Assembly: GCF_024171865.1 (NCBI RefSeq)
Contig: NZ_JAMTCN010000027.1
Location: 1-64,000, forward strand
Direction: 5' to 3'
DNA: 64,000 bases
DNA from: Prauserella aidingensis
Lineage (GTDB): Bacteria; Actinomycetota; Actinomycetes; Mycobacteriales; Pseudonocardiaceae
This document shows positions 1 through 8,192 of this stretch, in pieces (within the stretch, counting starts at the first letter, position 1; every line of letters begins with the position of its first letter). The notes below the pieces were generated by a model. That model ran no database searches. It had not been told where the DNA came from and saw nothing but the letters and a program-made list of their open reading frames with translations. Both the position numbers and the translations under genes were made by a program.

Positions 1-163
1 CGCGGTCGCGAAACCAGCGTAGCCCCAGCACAGCCTGCCAGAAGCAGGTCAGCGAACGTGTTCCCGCGCGAGTGCCCCGACGACGACGTTCGGCCTGCAG
101 CAGCCACGCCACCTGACGGGCGAGCTCGCGGGAGACATCAAGGATGGCAGGATGAGCAATCAC
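1..163 (-). mobile_element. IS5-group transposase, N-terminal fragment cut by window edge
   Basis: About 54 codons are visible, reading leftward off the window from a GTG start. The product opens VIAHPAILDVSRELAR, then an arginine-rich stretch (AERRRRGTRAGTR) and TCFWQAVLGLRWF. I recognise this as the HTH-containing N-terminus of IS5-group DDE transposases common in Pseudonocardiaceae. The catalytic DDE core lies outside the window, so I cannot say whether the element is intact. An inverted repeat sits directly upstream of the start, as expected near an IS end. Family assignment is from recall, not from a search. Confidence 0.7.
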
Positions 164-225
164 GGAGAGCCTCTGGGTATGGGGACTTGATCTTGTGGTG
201 AGACCAGTCCTACCAGGGGCTCTCC
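164..225. repeat. Inverted repeat beside the transposase start
   Basis: GGAGAGCCTCTGGGTA (164-179) is matched in inverted orientation by TACCAGGGGCTCTCC (211-225), with one deleted base and one mismatch. It lies just upstream of the transposase start. It could be part of the IS terminus or a hairpin that limits read-through into the transposase. Confidence 0.55.
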
Positions 226-343
226 GCCTCATCTCAGCGCATCCATGCCACAGATCTCATGCGCCAGTTACTACCTCGCTGAGATCACCTCACTGTTCGT
301 GTTCCCACTTGTCCCTGTCGACAACCCGACAATGTGACGCTCG

Positions 344-838
344 CTATGCCCCTTGCTGCCCACCTTGCGTGCGAGGACTAGGTGTATCGGAACGAGCGGA
401 GGGTCCCGTACGCCACAACAGGGCACCCAGTGCAATCATTCCGATTCCCAAGAAGAAGTGCAGCCAATTGTCAGCCGTGTTCAAGGGTACAAAGTTGGCA
501 CCACTGTCCATATCGATGACGAGGCCGTAGATCCATAGGATCAAATAAACAACGCCGCCACCGACAAGGAACACCCTGGCGCCACCGTCTGACCGCGCAA
601 GCGCGAAGCCGACTACTGCGAAGAGCAAGTGCACGATGTTATGCAATATCGAAACGTGGAATATACCCAATAGCATCGCAGTGGATTCATGTCCAGCAAA
701 GGTCATACCATCGTACCCCGTGGTAACCCCAGGAACGAATCCAAGGATGCCGACCAGCAAGAATACGCCGGAAACTACTGTCGCGGCCAGCCGGACCGGA
801 TGGCTAGAAATTCCGGAGCGGTCGCCTGTTCTATCCAT
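344..838 (-). CDS. DUF4383 domain membrane protein
   Basis: A 164-residue protein with four predicted membrane helices (about residues 15-35, 55-78, 85-108 and 125-148). The pattern HPVRLAATVVSGVFLLVG near the start, FHVSILHNIVHLLFA in the middle and NTADNWLHFFLGIGM near the end is typical of DUF4383, whose function is unknown. I chose the ATG at 838 because AAAGG lies seven bases upstream and the next in-frame start would add 37 non-conserved residues. The tail is short, charged and probably cytoplasmic. Nothing next to it suggests a role. Confidence 0.85.
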   Translation of the reverse strand: MDRTGDRSGISSHPVRLAATVVSGVFLLVGILGFVPGVTTGYDGMTFAGHESTAMLLGIFHVSILHNIVHLLFAVVGFALARSDGGARVFLVGGGVVYLILWIYGLVIDMDSGANFVPLNTADNWLHFFLGIGMIALGALLWRTGPSARSDTPSPRTQGGQQGA

Positions 839-1080
839 GATCGACCTTTCGACGGAACCTGTACTACCTGCCCAACTCGTCGACCAAACGCGGCCGACAG
901 CTTCCGAGCTCGTGTAGTAAGTCCAGTTGCTGAACTGTCGACTACCCATGTGCGCCCGTCACCACACGCTGTCGACGGCAACCTGACCGGACGCTCGACG
1001 AGGGGCACGGCATACCGCGCGGTGTGCTTCGAAGTCTCGTACCGGGGACTCCCAGAAGTATTACGGTGAGTAAGCGACAG

Positions 1081-1117
1081 AGCCCCCGGTCAGCGCGCGG
1101 AGCGCCGACCGGGGGCT
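1081..1117 (-). terminator. Hairpin terminator behind the phosphoesterase gene
   Basis: AGCCCCCGGTC pairs with GACCGGGGGCT across a 15-base GC-rich loop. It sits 18 bases past the stop codon of the leftward phosphoesterase gene and most likely ends its transcript. Confidence 0.7.
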
Positions 1118-1134
1118 TGAACGACGAGATCCTC

Positions 1135-3009
1135 TTACCCGGTGACCTCGAAGGTCAGCGAGTCGGTGAACTCGCGGCCGTACGAGTCGGTAGCGGTCAC
1201 CTCGGCGGTGTGCTCACCCGGTTCGAGGCCGGTGGGCAGCTCGTAGCGCCACAGGTGCATCGACGAGTCGGCGATGCTCCCGCCGTGCACGAGCTGCTGC
1301 GAGACGGCGTACGGGTCGGACCACTCCGGGCCGTTGCGCTTCGCCTCGCCCTTCATCTCCTGGGTACGCGTGGCCTTCTTCGCAGGCCCGCCGTCGAGGG
1401 CCACCTTCACCGACGAACCGCTGGCGCCCATCCAGAAGTCGGTGGTCAGCCAGGTGCGGCCTGCCAGGTCGTCGGAGTCGACGACGAGGGGCTCGTCGAG
1501 CTTCGGCGCCTCGCCCTCCGGGTTCTCGTTCCACTCGGCCCGTTCCTCGGACCACTCGCGGTAGGTCGGGTTGTTGATGCCGAGCTGCGTCTGCACCGTG
1601 TCGCCGGCGCCCGTGACCGTGTAGCGCTCCTGGAACTTCGAGCCGTCGACGTCCAGGGTGAGCAGGCCGGGCCTGCCGCCGTCCTTGCCGATGGCGGTCG
1701 GGTAGCCGTCCTCGGTGACCTCGCCGGAGTACCAGTCGCCGGAGATGGCGCCCGCCGTGATGTGCGGGAACGGCAGCTTGTCGAAACCGTGGGTGTCCTT
1801 CCAGCCCTGGGCCGAGTCACCCTTCTTCATGTTCTCGATCGTGTGACTGTGGCCGGAGACGGCGACGGCCTTGCGGCCCTTGAGCAGTTCGTACACATCA
1901 GCCGCCTGGTCGGTCTGGTGCACCGCGCTGGACTGGTCGTTGTAGTTGACCAGACCGATGTGGCTCGCCACGACGACGAGCTTGTCCTTGGGAACCCGCT
2001 CGAGGTCGCGTTCCAGCCAGGCGAGCTGCCGGTCGCTCATCGAACCGTTGTAGCTCGGGTCGCCCTCGGGGTCGTCGCACTGGGTGCCGATGCCGTCGAG
2101 GTTGTCCTCGTCGGGCCTGCACGGGTATTCCACCGTGTTCAACGCGACGAAGTGGACGTTGCCGACGTCGTAGGAGTAGTACGTCGGGGCCAGCTGCTCG
2201 CGGAAGGTGTCGAACGAGTGCGCAGCCGTCGCGGCGTCGAAGTCGAGGTCGTGGTTGCCGGGCAGGAATCGCGCCGGGCCGTTGGTCTGCTTCGTGAGTT
2301 CCTTGACGTCGGGGTAGAGCGACAGGTCGTCACCGACGACGTCGCCGACGAACAGCGAACCGCAGCTCGCGTAGTCGTCGCGCTGCGCCATGTCGTTGAT
2401 CGCACCCTTGCGGGCGTAGTCGACCTGCGTGCGGTTGTAGGTCTGCAGATCGCCGGCCATGATGCAGCTCTGCTCGTCGGCCGCGGTGCCGGCGCTCTTC
2501 ACCACCGGGAAGTTGACCGCCGAGGGCAGCGGACCCGTGGGCTCGATGCCGCCGTACTTCAGGTCGGGCGAGCCTTCCGGCAGGTGGTTGTAGTGGAACT
2601 GCGGAACGTTGTACTCGTCGACGGGGACCTGGTAGCCGCTCGGCTGGGTGATGAACACCGTCATGTTGTCGAACGCGGGAAGCCGGTAGCGGCCCTGGTC
2701 GTCGGTCGTGACGACGTCGCGCCCGTTCGACACGGCGACCCCGGCCAGACCGCGCTCGCCGTCGCCGGCGCGGGAGTCCTCGTTGCCGTCGACGAAGACC
2801 CTGCCCGTCAGCACGTCCTGCTCGGCGGATCCTTCCGAAGCGGGCACCACCTCGACCTGGCCGCGGTAGACACCGTCGTCGGCCTGCTTCTGTTGCGCAC
2901 CCGCAGCCGGGGCGAGTACGGCGGCCGACGTCGCGGCGACCGCGACGGCCGAGCACGTCGCGACCAGCGCGCGAACCCTTCTACGTTCTCCTGCAGCGGA
3001 CCTGAACAT
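1135..3009 (-). CDS. Secreted calcineurin-like metallophosphoesterase
   Basis: A 624-residue exported protein. The ATG at 3009 is preceded by CGGAG and gives a basic N-terminus, a hydrophobic core and an AGA-type signal-peptide end near residue 38. Residues about 55-160 form a beta-sandwich like the N-terminal domain of calcineurin-like esterases. The metal centre motifs follow: GDLQTYNR (about 187), FVGDVVGDD, PGNHD (about 249), SHIG (about 348) and GHSH (about 385). A C-terminal beta-rich domain ends the protein. The family hydrolyses phosphate mono- or diesters outside the cell; the substrate cannot be read from the sequence. It stands alone with its own terminator. Confidence 0.9.
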   Translation of the reverse strand: MFRSAAGERRRVRALVATCSAVAVAATSAAVLAPAAGAQQKQADDGVYRGQVEVVPASEGSAEQDVLTGRVFVDGNEDSRAGDGERGLAGVAVSNGRDVVTTDDQGRYRLPAFDNMTVFITQPSGYQVPVDEYNVPQFHYNHLPEGSPDLKYGGIEPTGPLPSAVNFPVVKSAGTAADEQSCIMAGDLQTYNRTQVDYARKGAINDMAQRDDYASCGSLFVGDVVGDDLSLYPDVKELTKQTNGPARFLPGNHDLDFDAATAAHSFDTFREQLAPTYYSYDVGNVHFVALNTVEYPCRPDEDNLDGIGTQCDDPEGDPSYNGSMSDRQLAWLERDLERVPKDKLVVVASHIGLVNYNDQSSAVHQTDQAADVYELLKGRKAVAVSGHSHTIENMKKGDSAQGWKDTHGFDKLPFPHITAGAISGDWYSGEVTEDGYPTAIGKDGGRPGLLTLDVDGSKFQERYTVTGAGDTVQTQLGINNPTYREWSEERAEWNENPEGEAPKLDEPLVVDSDDLAGRTWLTTDFWMGASGSSVKVALDGGPAKKATRTQEMKGEAKRNGPEWSDPYAVSQQLVHGGSIADSSMHLWRYELPTGLEPGEHTAEVTATDSYGREFTDSLTFEVTG

Positions 3010-3420
3010 GCGTTGCACTCCGATGAGTCGGGGGCAGTGACCGGCCCGAGGGCCGGCGGAGAGCAACCATTCCGGACGAGGCTGAACGGATTCCGCACAA
3101 CCGGCGAACACGAATGAAAGGGACGACCATGAGCCGACAGGTCTGGACCACCATGTGACGCGGTCGCGGAGCCCCGTCACCGGGGAATTCACCCGGCGGC
3201 CATCCGCGCGGGGTTGCCGACGGGCGTGTGCCCGCCCGACACGGCTGCGCCCATCCGACATGGCTGCGCCGATCCCGAGGCCGCCCACCCGGAGCCCCGC
3301 CGATGCCGAACGCGCTCCGGCACGCGGCGACGGTCGCGGACCGGGCACGCGCGCGGGTCCGCGACCGTGTCGCACCGCGGCCGCGTCAACCGGCGCGGCA
3401 GAGCGCGACAGCGGAGCGTC
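3010..3420. other. Intergenic region with no gene seen
   Basis: 411 bases that must hold the promoter of the leftward phosphoesterase. All six frames are open because of GC content, but none has a credible ribosome site or recognisable product. The only structure seen is a hairpin near its right end. Confidence 0.6.
3330..3368 (-). terminator. Probable terminator for the NTF2-like gene
   Basis: A perfect 13-base inverted repeat, ACGGTCGCGGACC with GGTCCGCGACCGT, around a 13-base loop. It lies about 50 bases beyond the stop of the leftward NTF2-like gene. No T-run follows, which is usual in high-GC actinomycetes. Confidence 0.55.
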
Positions 3421-4026
3421 CTAACAGGGCAGTTCCTTGTCGGTCTCGGGGGCGAGCAGTTCCGCGGCACGTTCCGCCGTGATGACGTCGGCGGGATCCG
3501 GCTTGGTGATCTCGCGGGACGCGGCGTCCTCGTAGACGTGCTCGCCGATCATCCGGCAGTGCTCGTCGTAGGGCCACACGAACGCGAGCGTGCGCTTGAG
3601 CAGGTAGATCTCACTCGGGTCCTCGCCCGCCTGGATGTTGCCGAACGCGCTGCCCTCGAGCATCGGCGCCGGCACGAACTCGTTGAACACGACCTCACCG
3701 GAGAATCCGTGGTCGTTGACGGCGATGTCCTGCTCGGCCACCCACATCACCAGGGCGTTCGCCTCCACCAGCGATCGGTAGAACGCCCTGACCTCGGCCA
3801 TGCCGTCGAGGATGATCGACTGACCGCCCTCGTGGATGCGGTAGTGCGGATGTTCGACCGTCATGGTGGGCGAGAGCAACTCCTCGTACCGCCCGGAAAC
3901 CTCCAACAGACCGTGGAGGCGGTAGTTCTTCAGGATCGCCCGGTGGCGGGGATTGTCGGTCTCGGCGATCTGCTTCTCCAAGCCCGCGAACATGTGCGTG
4001 AAGTCGTGCTCGTAGCGGCTCACCAT
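3421..4026 (-). CDS. NTF2-like (SnoaL-type) protein
   Basis: A 201-residue soluble protein with AGGAG seven bases before its ATG. An N-terminal helix pair (residues 1-35) leads into an NTF2-like cone fold containing LLEVSGRYEELLSPTMTVEHPHYRI and later FVWPYDEHCRMIGEHVYED. The family includes small ligand-binding proteins, hydratases and isomerases; no catalytic set can be assigned here. It is divergent from a LysR gene across a 167-base gap containing a LysR-type inverted repeat, so regulation by that LysR protein is likely. Substrate unknown. Confidence 0.65.
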   Translation of the reverse strand: MVSRYEHDFTHMFAGLEKQIAETDNPRHRAILKNYRLHGLLEVSGRYEELLSPTMTVEHPHYRIHEGGQSIILDGMAEVRAFYRSLVEANALVMWVAEQDIAVNDHGFSGEVVFNEFVPAPMLEGSAFGNIQAGEDPSEIYLLKRTLAFVWPYDEHCRMIGEHVYEDAASREITKPDPADVITAERAAELLAPETDKELPC

Positions 4027-4134
4027 TCAACTCCTCGTCGAGTCGGTTCGGGTATTGCCATCCTTGGCTCACCGCCGGTGAGCGTCCATGACAAATCCCC
4101 GCCGTCGTATAAACTGTCCGGTTAACGCCCCAGG

Positions 4135-4151
4135 TCAGAAACCCGATCTGA
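4135..4151. promoter_or_regulatory. LysR-type inverted repeat in divergent promoter
   Basis: TCAGA and TCTGA form the arms of an imperfect palindrome with a seven-base centre, between the NTF2-like gene and the LysR gene. LysR regulators bind interrupted dyads with a T...A core in exactly this position. A TATAAA-like hexamer lies about 25 bases to the left. Assignment rests on position and symmetry only. Confidence 0.4.
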
Positions 4152-4193
4152 GGTGTTCGGAAACCCGGTCGGTCGCGACGGGAGGGTCAGCCC

Positions 4194-5072
4194 GTGGACA
4201 TCAACCTGCATCTCGTGCGCTACCTCGTCGCAGTCCTCGACGAGGGACATTTCGGCCGGGCGGCGGAGAAGTTGTACGTCAGCACACCGGCGCTGAGTCA
4301 GCAGGTACGCAAGCTGGAACGCGCCCTCGGCACCGAGCTCGTCGATCGCACCGCCCACCCGATCCGCCCCACTCCGGCGGGGGAACGGTTCCTGCCCGAG
4401 GCGCGGCGATCGCTCGACGCGGCCGACCGCGCCGTGGCCTACCGGCGACAACTCGCCACCACGCTCCGGCTCGGCTTCGTGACCGCCTCCGCGGGGCCCC
4501 GCGCACGCGACATCATCACGAAGCTGCGCCATCAGGCTCCCGAGATGTCCGTCGAGCGCGTGGAGCTGGCATGGCCGCACCAGGCGTCGGCGGTGCGCGA
4601 CGGGCACGTCGACGCATCACTGGTACGGCCACCGATCTCGGACACCACGGGCCTCCGCCTCGACGTCGTGGACCGCGAACCCCGCGTCGTGGCGCTTCCC
4701 GCCACACACCGGCTGGCCACCCGCGACGTCGTCACCCTCGCCGACCTCGACGACGAGACCCACGTGACCGACGACGACGCCGACCCGGAGTGGGTCCGCT
4801 GGTGGGCCTGCGACCCCCGTCCCAGCGGCACACCCGTGCGGTACGGCCCGTCGGTGCGGACCATGGACGAGCTGCTCGAAACCGTCGCCGCGGAGCAGGC
4901 CGTCTGCATCACCGGCGGCTTCGTACCCGCGAGCCACGGCCATCCCGACATCGTCTTCGTGCCGGTCTCCGACGCCGAGCCGTGCCCGATCTCGCTGTGC
5001 ACCCGCGTGGCCGACTCGTCGCCGCTGGTCGGGGCGTTGCGGCAGGTGGTGGCATCGCTGCCGACGTCGTGA
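4194..5072 (+). CDS. LysR-family transcriptional regulator
   Basis: 292 residues, the normal length for the family. The N-terminal winged helix (residues 1-60) is classical: LVAVLDEGHFGRAAEKLYVSTPALSQQVRKLE with the recognition helix at about 28-50, then a wing ending PTPAGERFL. Residues 90-290 form the periplasmic-binding-like effector domain (LGFVTASAGP at its start). Its location suggests control of the divergent NTF2-like gene and of itself; the co-inducer is unknown. The ATG fits the usual MDINLHLVRYLVAV opening. Confidence 0.9.
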   Translation: MDINLHLVRYLVAVLDEGHFGRAAEKLYVSTPALSQQVRKLERALGTELVDRTAHPIRPTPAGERFLPEARRSLDAADRAVAYRRQLATTLRLGFVTASAGPRARDIITKLRHQAPEMSVERVELAWPHQASAVRDGHVDASLVRPPISDTTGLRLDVVDREPRVVALPATHRLATRDVVTLADLDDETHVTDDDADPEWVRWWACDPRPSGTPVRYGPSVRTMDELLETVAAEQAVCITGGFVPASHGHPDIVFVPVSDAEPCPISLCTRVADSSPLVGALRQVVASLPTS

Positions 5073-5145
5073 CCGCGTGGCGCGCCGGGTAGTCGGCAGG
5101 TGCGGCACCGTGCACGTGGGTTCCCGAGCCGAGGAGGTCGAAGGC

Positions 5146-5511
5146 ATGCCGGACAGGGACGTTCAGGTGCGGCGGATCTACGACGACCCACGCAGCGACG
5201 ACGGCGACCGTGTGCTGGTCGACAGGGTGTGGCCGCGGGGCATGACGAAGGAGTCCGCGGGACTGGACGAATGGGCCAAGGCGGTCGCGCCGTCCACCGA
5301 CCTCAGGAAGTGGTACGGGCACGATCCCGACAAGTTCGCCGAATTCCGTCGTCGCTACCGGCGGGAACTGACGTCCGGCGACGCCGCCGACGCCGTCGGT
5401 CGGCTCCGCGCACGCGCCGACGGCGGGCGGCTCACCCTCCTGACGGCCACCAAGGACGTCGAGCGCAGCCACGCGCAGGTGCTGGCAGAGCTGCTGACGG
5501 AGGACGAGTGA
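5146..5511 (+). CDS. DUF488 family protein
   Basis: 121 residues. Start chosen at the ATG behind GAGGAGG; an upstream in-frame start would overlap the intergenic region without a ribosome site. RIYDDPRSDDGDRVLVDRVWPRG, WAKAVAPSTDLRKWYGHDP and LTLLTATKDVERSHAQVL are the family hallmarks. DUF488 proteins are small cytosolic proteins of uncertain function, widespread in bacteria. It follows the LysR gene with a 73-base gap and may be read through from it. Confidence 0.88.
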   Translation: MPDRDVQVRRIYDDPRSDDGDRVLVDRVWPRGMTKESAGLDEWAKAVAPSTDLRKWYGHDPDKFAEFRRRYRRELTSGDAADAVGRLRARADGGRLTLLTATKDVERSHAQVLAELLTEDE

Positions 5512-5602
5512 CCGCACGTCGCGCCCGTGCCACGACCGGCCGATCGAGCGACACGGCTGCGCGGCGCCGCGGCGACAGTTCCCGTTGCGCGGTGGCCGTT
5601 CG

Positions 5603-5994
5603 CTACTCCGCGAGGAGGCAGCCGGATGCGACCCAGGCGGTCCCGCCCCCGTAGTCGATCTCGCGCCAGTGCCCGCCGCTCACGCCACAGGCGTTCTCAT
5701 ACCTGTCGCCGTTGGCCCAGCCACGCACGTACACGCGATCACCCCGGTTCAGCGTGCCGAGGATCGTCGAGCCGAGCGTGGGACCGGTCCGGACGTTGAC
5801 CCCGTCCCCCGTGATGCGCGCCCAGAACTGCACCGCCGACGTCTCCTGCAGCGCCGAGGTCTCCTGCGCCGCCGACATCTCGCCCGAATCCGTCTGCGGC
5901 GCGCTCTGGGCCGCGGGGGTCATCAGTGTCAACGCGGCTGCAGCGAGGCCGACAACCAATCCGCGCCCCGGCGACCGTTTCCGTTCGTCCTCAT
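5603..5994 (-). CDS. Secreted SH3-domain protein, probable frameshift in signal peptide
   Basis: The mature part is clear: after a hydrophobic signal segment (LVVGLAAAALTLMTPAAQSA) comes an acidic linker and a bacterial SH3 domain, with GVNVRTGPTLGSTILGTLN, GDRVYVRGW and a closing WVASGCL. Two cysteines (in NACGV and SGCL) may form a disulfide. The best ribosome site, GGAGG before the ATG at 5994, belongs to a frame that diverges before the signal peptide. One extra G near the GGGG run at about 5965-5968 would join them. The alternative is a longer in-frame start at 6094 with no ribosome site. SH3 domains of this type usually bind peptidoglycan. Confidence 0.6.
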
Positions 5995-6306
5995 CAATCC
6001 TCCAACGCGATGTCGATGACGGCGACAGTGTCGGTCCAGCCCGTGGCGCCGCGGTGGTCGTCGAGTGGCGGCCGTCGTGCCGGAGGATGTGCACCCCGCG
6101 GCCTGGCCGGAGCGTTTCGGCTCGGCGGGTGAGATCCGTCGTGCGTTCGCGTGCATCGACGGCCGCATTCCATGCGCATCCTTGACATGAATTACGCCCG
6201 ACCCGATACTGCTCGTGATGTGACGCAGTTCACGAATCGCGGTTGCGGCCGCATGGCCGGCGCAGGGGCACCGCCCGCCGGTTCGGATCGAAGGAGATCG
6301 CTGACG
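5995..6306. other. Divergent intergenic region upstream of P450
   Basis: It carries promoters for the leftward SH3 gene and the rightward P450 gene. The only element I can place is the TTGACA/GATACT promoter listed separately. The long leader after it (about 90 bases) shows no ORF or riboswitch I recognise. Confidence 0.5.
6182..6210 (+). promoter_or_regulatory. Sigma-A type promoter of the P450 gene
   Basis: TTGACA (6182-6187) and GATACT (6205-6210) are separated by exactly 17 bases. This matches the housekeeping consensus well and is unusually good for such GC-rich DNA. The start codon of the P450 gene lies about 97 bases downstream. Confidence 0.65.
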
Positions 6307-7518
6307 ATGACTGCTCTGCACGAGGCGCCGGACATCCTGTCCGCGGAGTTCGCCGAGAACCCGTACCCGTTCTACCGCATCATGCGCAGCGAACACCCGC
6401 TGATCTGGCACGAGGGAATGCAGAGCTACATCATCTCGCGCTACGACGACGTCGAGAAGGCCTTCCGGGACCCGGTTTTCACCAGTGACAACTACGACTG
6501 GCAGCTCGAACCGGTCCACGGCCGCACTATTCTGCAGATGAACGGCCGCGAGCACGCCACACACCGGGCGCTGGTGTCCTCGGCGTTCCGCGGCAACGAG
6601 CTGGAGACGAAATTCCTCCCGGTCATCGAACGCAACAGCCGGGCACTGATCGACGGGCTGCGTGACAGGAACCCGGTCGACCTCGTCGAGGCCTTCGCCA
6701 CCCGATTTCCGATCAACGTGATCGTCGACATGCTCGGGCTCCCGAAGAGCGACCACGCCACGTTCCACGGGTGGTACACGTCGATCATGGCGTTTCTGTC
6801 CAATTTGACGCAGGACCCGGACGTGATGGCCGAGGGAATGCGCACCAAGGAGGAATTCGCCGCGTACATGATCCCGATCATTCGGCAGCGCAGGCAGAAT
6901 CCGGGCGACGACCTGCTGTCGACGTTGTGCGCCGCCGAGATCGACGGCGAGCGGATGACCGACGAGGAGATCAAGGCGTTCTGCAGCCTGTTGTTGACGG
7001 CAGGGGGCGAGACGACGGACAAGGCGATCGCCAGCCTGATGAAGAACCTGCTCGAACATCCGGACCAGCTCGAGGCCGTGCGTGCGGACCGCTCACTGAT
7101 CGGGGCCGCGTTCGCCGAGACGCTGCGGTTCTCCCCACCGGTGCACATGATCATGCGCCAGCCGAGCGAGGACGTCGAACTGTCGGGCGGTGTCGTACCC
7201 GCGGGCAGCACGGTCACGTGCCTGATCGGCGCGGCGGGAAGGGACGAGCAGCACTACACCGACCCGGAGACGTTCGACATCTTCCGCGACGACCTGTCGA
7301 CCACCAAGGCGTTCTCCGCGGCCGCCGACCACCTCGCGTTCTGCCTCGGCAGGCATTTCTGCGTCGGGGCCATGCTGGCGAAGACCGAGATCGAGGTCGG
7401 CGTGGACATGCTGCTCGACGCCATGCCGACGGTCCGGTTCGCCGACGGAGCGCCCGCCGAGGCGGGCGTGTTCACCCGGGCCCCGACGCAGCTCTGGATC
7501 GACCGCACACCGGCGTGA
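6307..7518 (+). CDS. Cytochrome P450
   Basis: 403 residues, the standard size of a soluble bacterial class I P450. The oxygen-activating I-helix motif is AGGETTD (from residue 232), the K-helix ExxR is ETLR (from 271), and the haem-thiolate loop is FCLGRHFCVG with Cys352 as iron ligand. GAAGGAG lies ten bases before the ATG. It should be a haem monooxygenase needing a ferredoxin and reductase, neither encoded nearby. The substrate cannot be predicted. It is monocistronic, behind a strong promoter. Confidence 0.95.
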   Translation: MTALHEAPDILSAEFAENPYPFYRIMRSEHPLIWHEGMQSYIISRYDDVEKAFRDPVFTSDNYDWQLEPVHGRTILQMNGREHATHRALVSSAFRGNELETKFLPVIERNSRALIDGLRDRNPVDLVEAFATRFPINVIVDMLGLPKSDHATFHGWYTSIMAFLSNLTQDPDVMAEGMRTKEEFAAYMIPIIRQRRQNPGDDLLSTLCAAEIDGERMTDEEIKAFCSLLLTAGGETTDKAIASLMKNLLEHPDQLEAVRADRSLIGAAFAETLRFSPPVHMIMRQPSEDVELSGGVVPAGSTVTCLIGAAGRDEQHYTDPETFDIFRDDLSTTKAFSAAADHLAFCLGRHFCVGAMLAKTEIEVGVDMLLDAMPTVRFADGAPAEAGVFTRAPTQLWIDRTPA

Positions 7519-7609
7519 CGTCCGACGTCGTATCGTCGCCCCTGACAGCCGGGACGTAGCGCGACCGGGGTCCGGCGCCGCGGTCGGGTCGGGCACGACA
7601 CCCGCCGGG

Positions 7610-8080
7610 TCACGATTCGCCGGTTCCGGTCGCCGACTCGTCCGGATCGAGCAGGTTCCGCTCCACGTCCGCGAGCGCCGCGAGCACCTCGGTCTGCCGC
7701 CGCGGTGACAGCGACCCGACCGTCAGGCGTTCCAGTTCCGCCCATGCCTGTTCGACCGGCTCGCGCAGCTCCAGGCCGGCTTCGGTCACCTCGACGATCG
7801 TGACGCGCCGATCCTCCTGCGAGGTCTCCTTGCGCACCAGGCCCGCCTTCTCGAGGCGGGCGATGCTGCGGGTCATCGTCGGCGCGTCGGAGTCGAGGGT
7901 GTGCACGAGATCGGCTTGTCGTCGCGGCCCGTCCCGCCACAGCGTCATCAGGACGAGTTCCTGGCCCGGATAGAGCCCCGTCGTGCTCAGCAGCCGCGCC
8001 GCCCACGCCTTGTGGAGGCGCGCCACCCGGAAGATCGCATGACTCAGCGGTCCGGCGCCGAAGCCCGTCTCGTCGTTCAC
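7610..8080 (-). CDS. MarR-family transcriptional regulator
   Basis: 156 residues. The winged helix covers about 35-105: LYPGQELVLMTLWRDGPRRQADLVHTLD, then a recognition helix (APTMTRSIARLEKAGLVRK) and the wing signature EDRRVTIVEVTEAG. Flanking helices form the dimer interface. It is divergent from an Old Yellow Enzyme gene, with two related operator-like repeats between them. That is the common arrangement for a MarR repressor released by an electrophile or phenolic ligand that the reductase then removes. Confidence 0.93.
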   Translation of the reverse strand: MNDETGFGAGPLSHAIFRVARLHKAWAARLLSTTGLYPGQELVLMTLWRDGPRRQADLVHTLDSDAPTMTRSIARLEKAGLVRKETSQEDRRVTIVEVTEAGLELREPVEQAWAELERLTVGSLSPRRQTEVLAALADVERNLLDPDESATGTGES

Positions 8081-8100
8081 GTGGCAAGCCTACCGCAGAA

Positions 8101-8149
8101 AGTTGTTCGGCCAAGGAATTCGCGGCGCAGCTTAGTTGTTCGGCTAAGT
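8101..8149. promoter_or_regulatory. Tandem MarR operator sites
   Basis: AGTTGTTCGGCCAAGG (8101-8116) and AGTTGTTCGGCTAAGT (8134-8149) are near-identical direct repeats starting 33 bases apart, about three helical turns. The second sits inside a dyad, CTTAG...CTAAG. They lie exactly between the divergent MarR and reductase genes. Two dimers binding on one helix face would repress both promoters. This is inferred from position, repetition and symmetry. Confidence 0.65.
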
Positions 8150-8192
8150 ATCAGGGCGACACCACACCGCGAACCGGCAAGGGAGCACGACG

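Noticed and set aside
1024-3117. A 697-codon + strand frame opposite the phosphoesterase
   Set aside because: Composition is typical of an antisense shadow (Val/Arg/Gly-rich) and the leftward gene has complete catalytic motifs.
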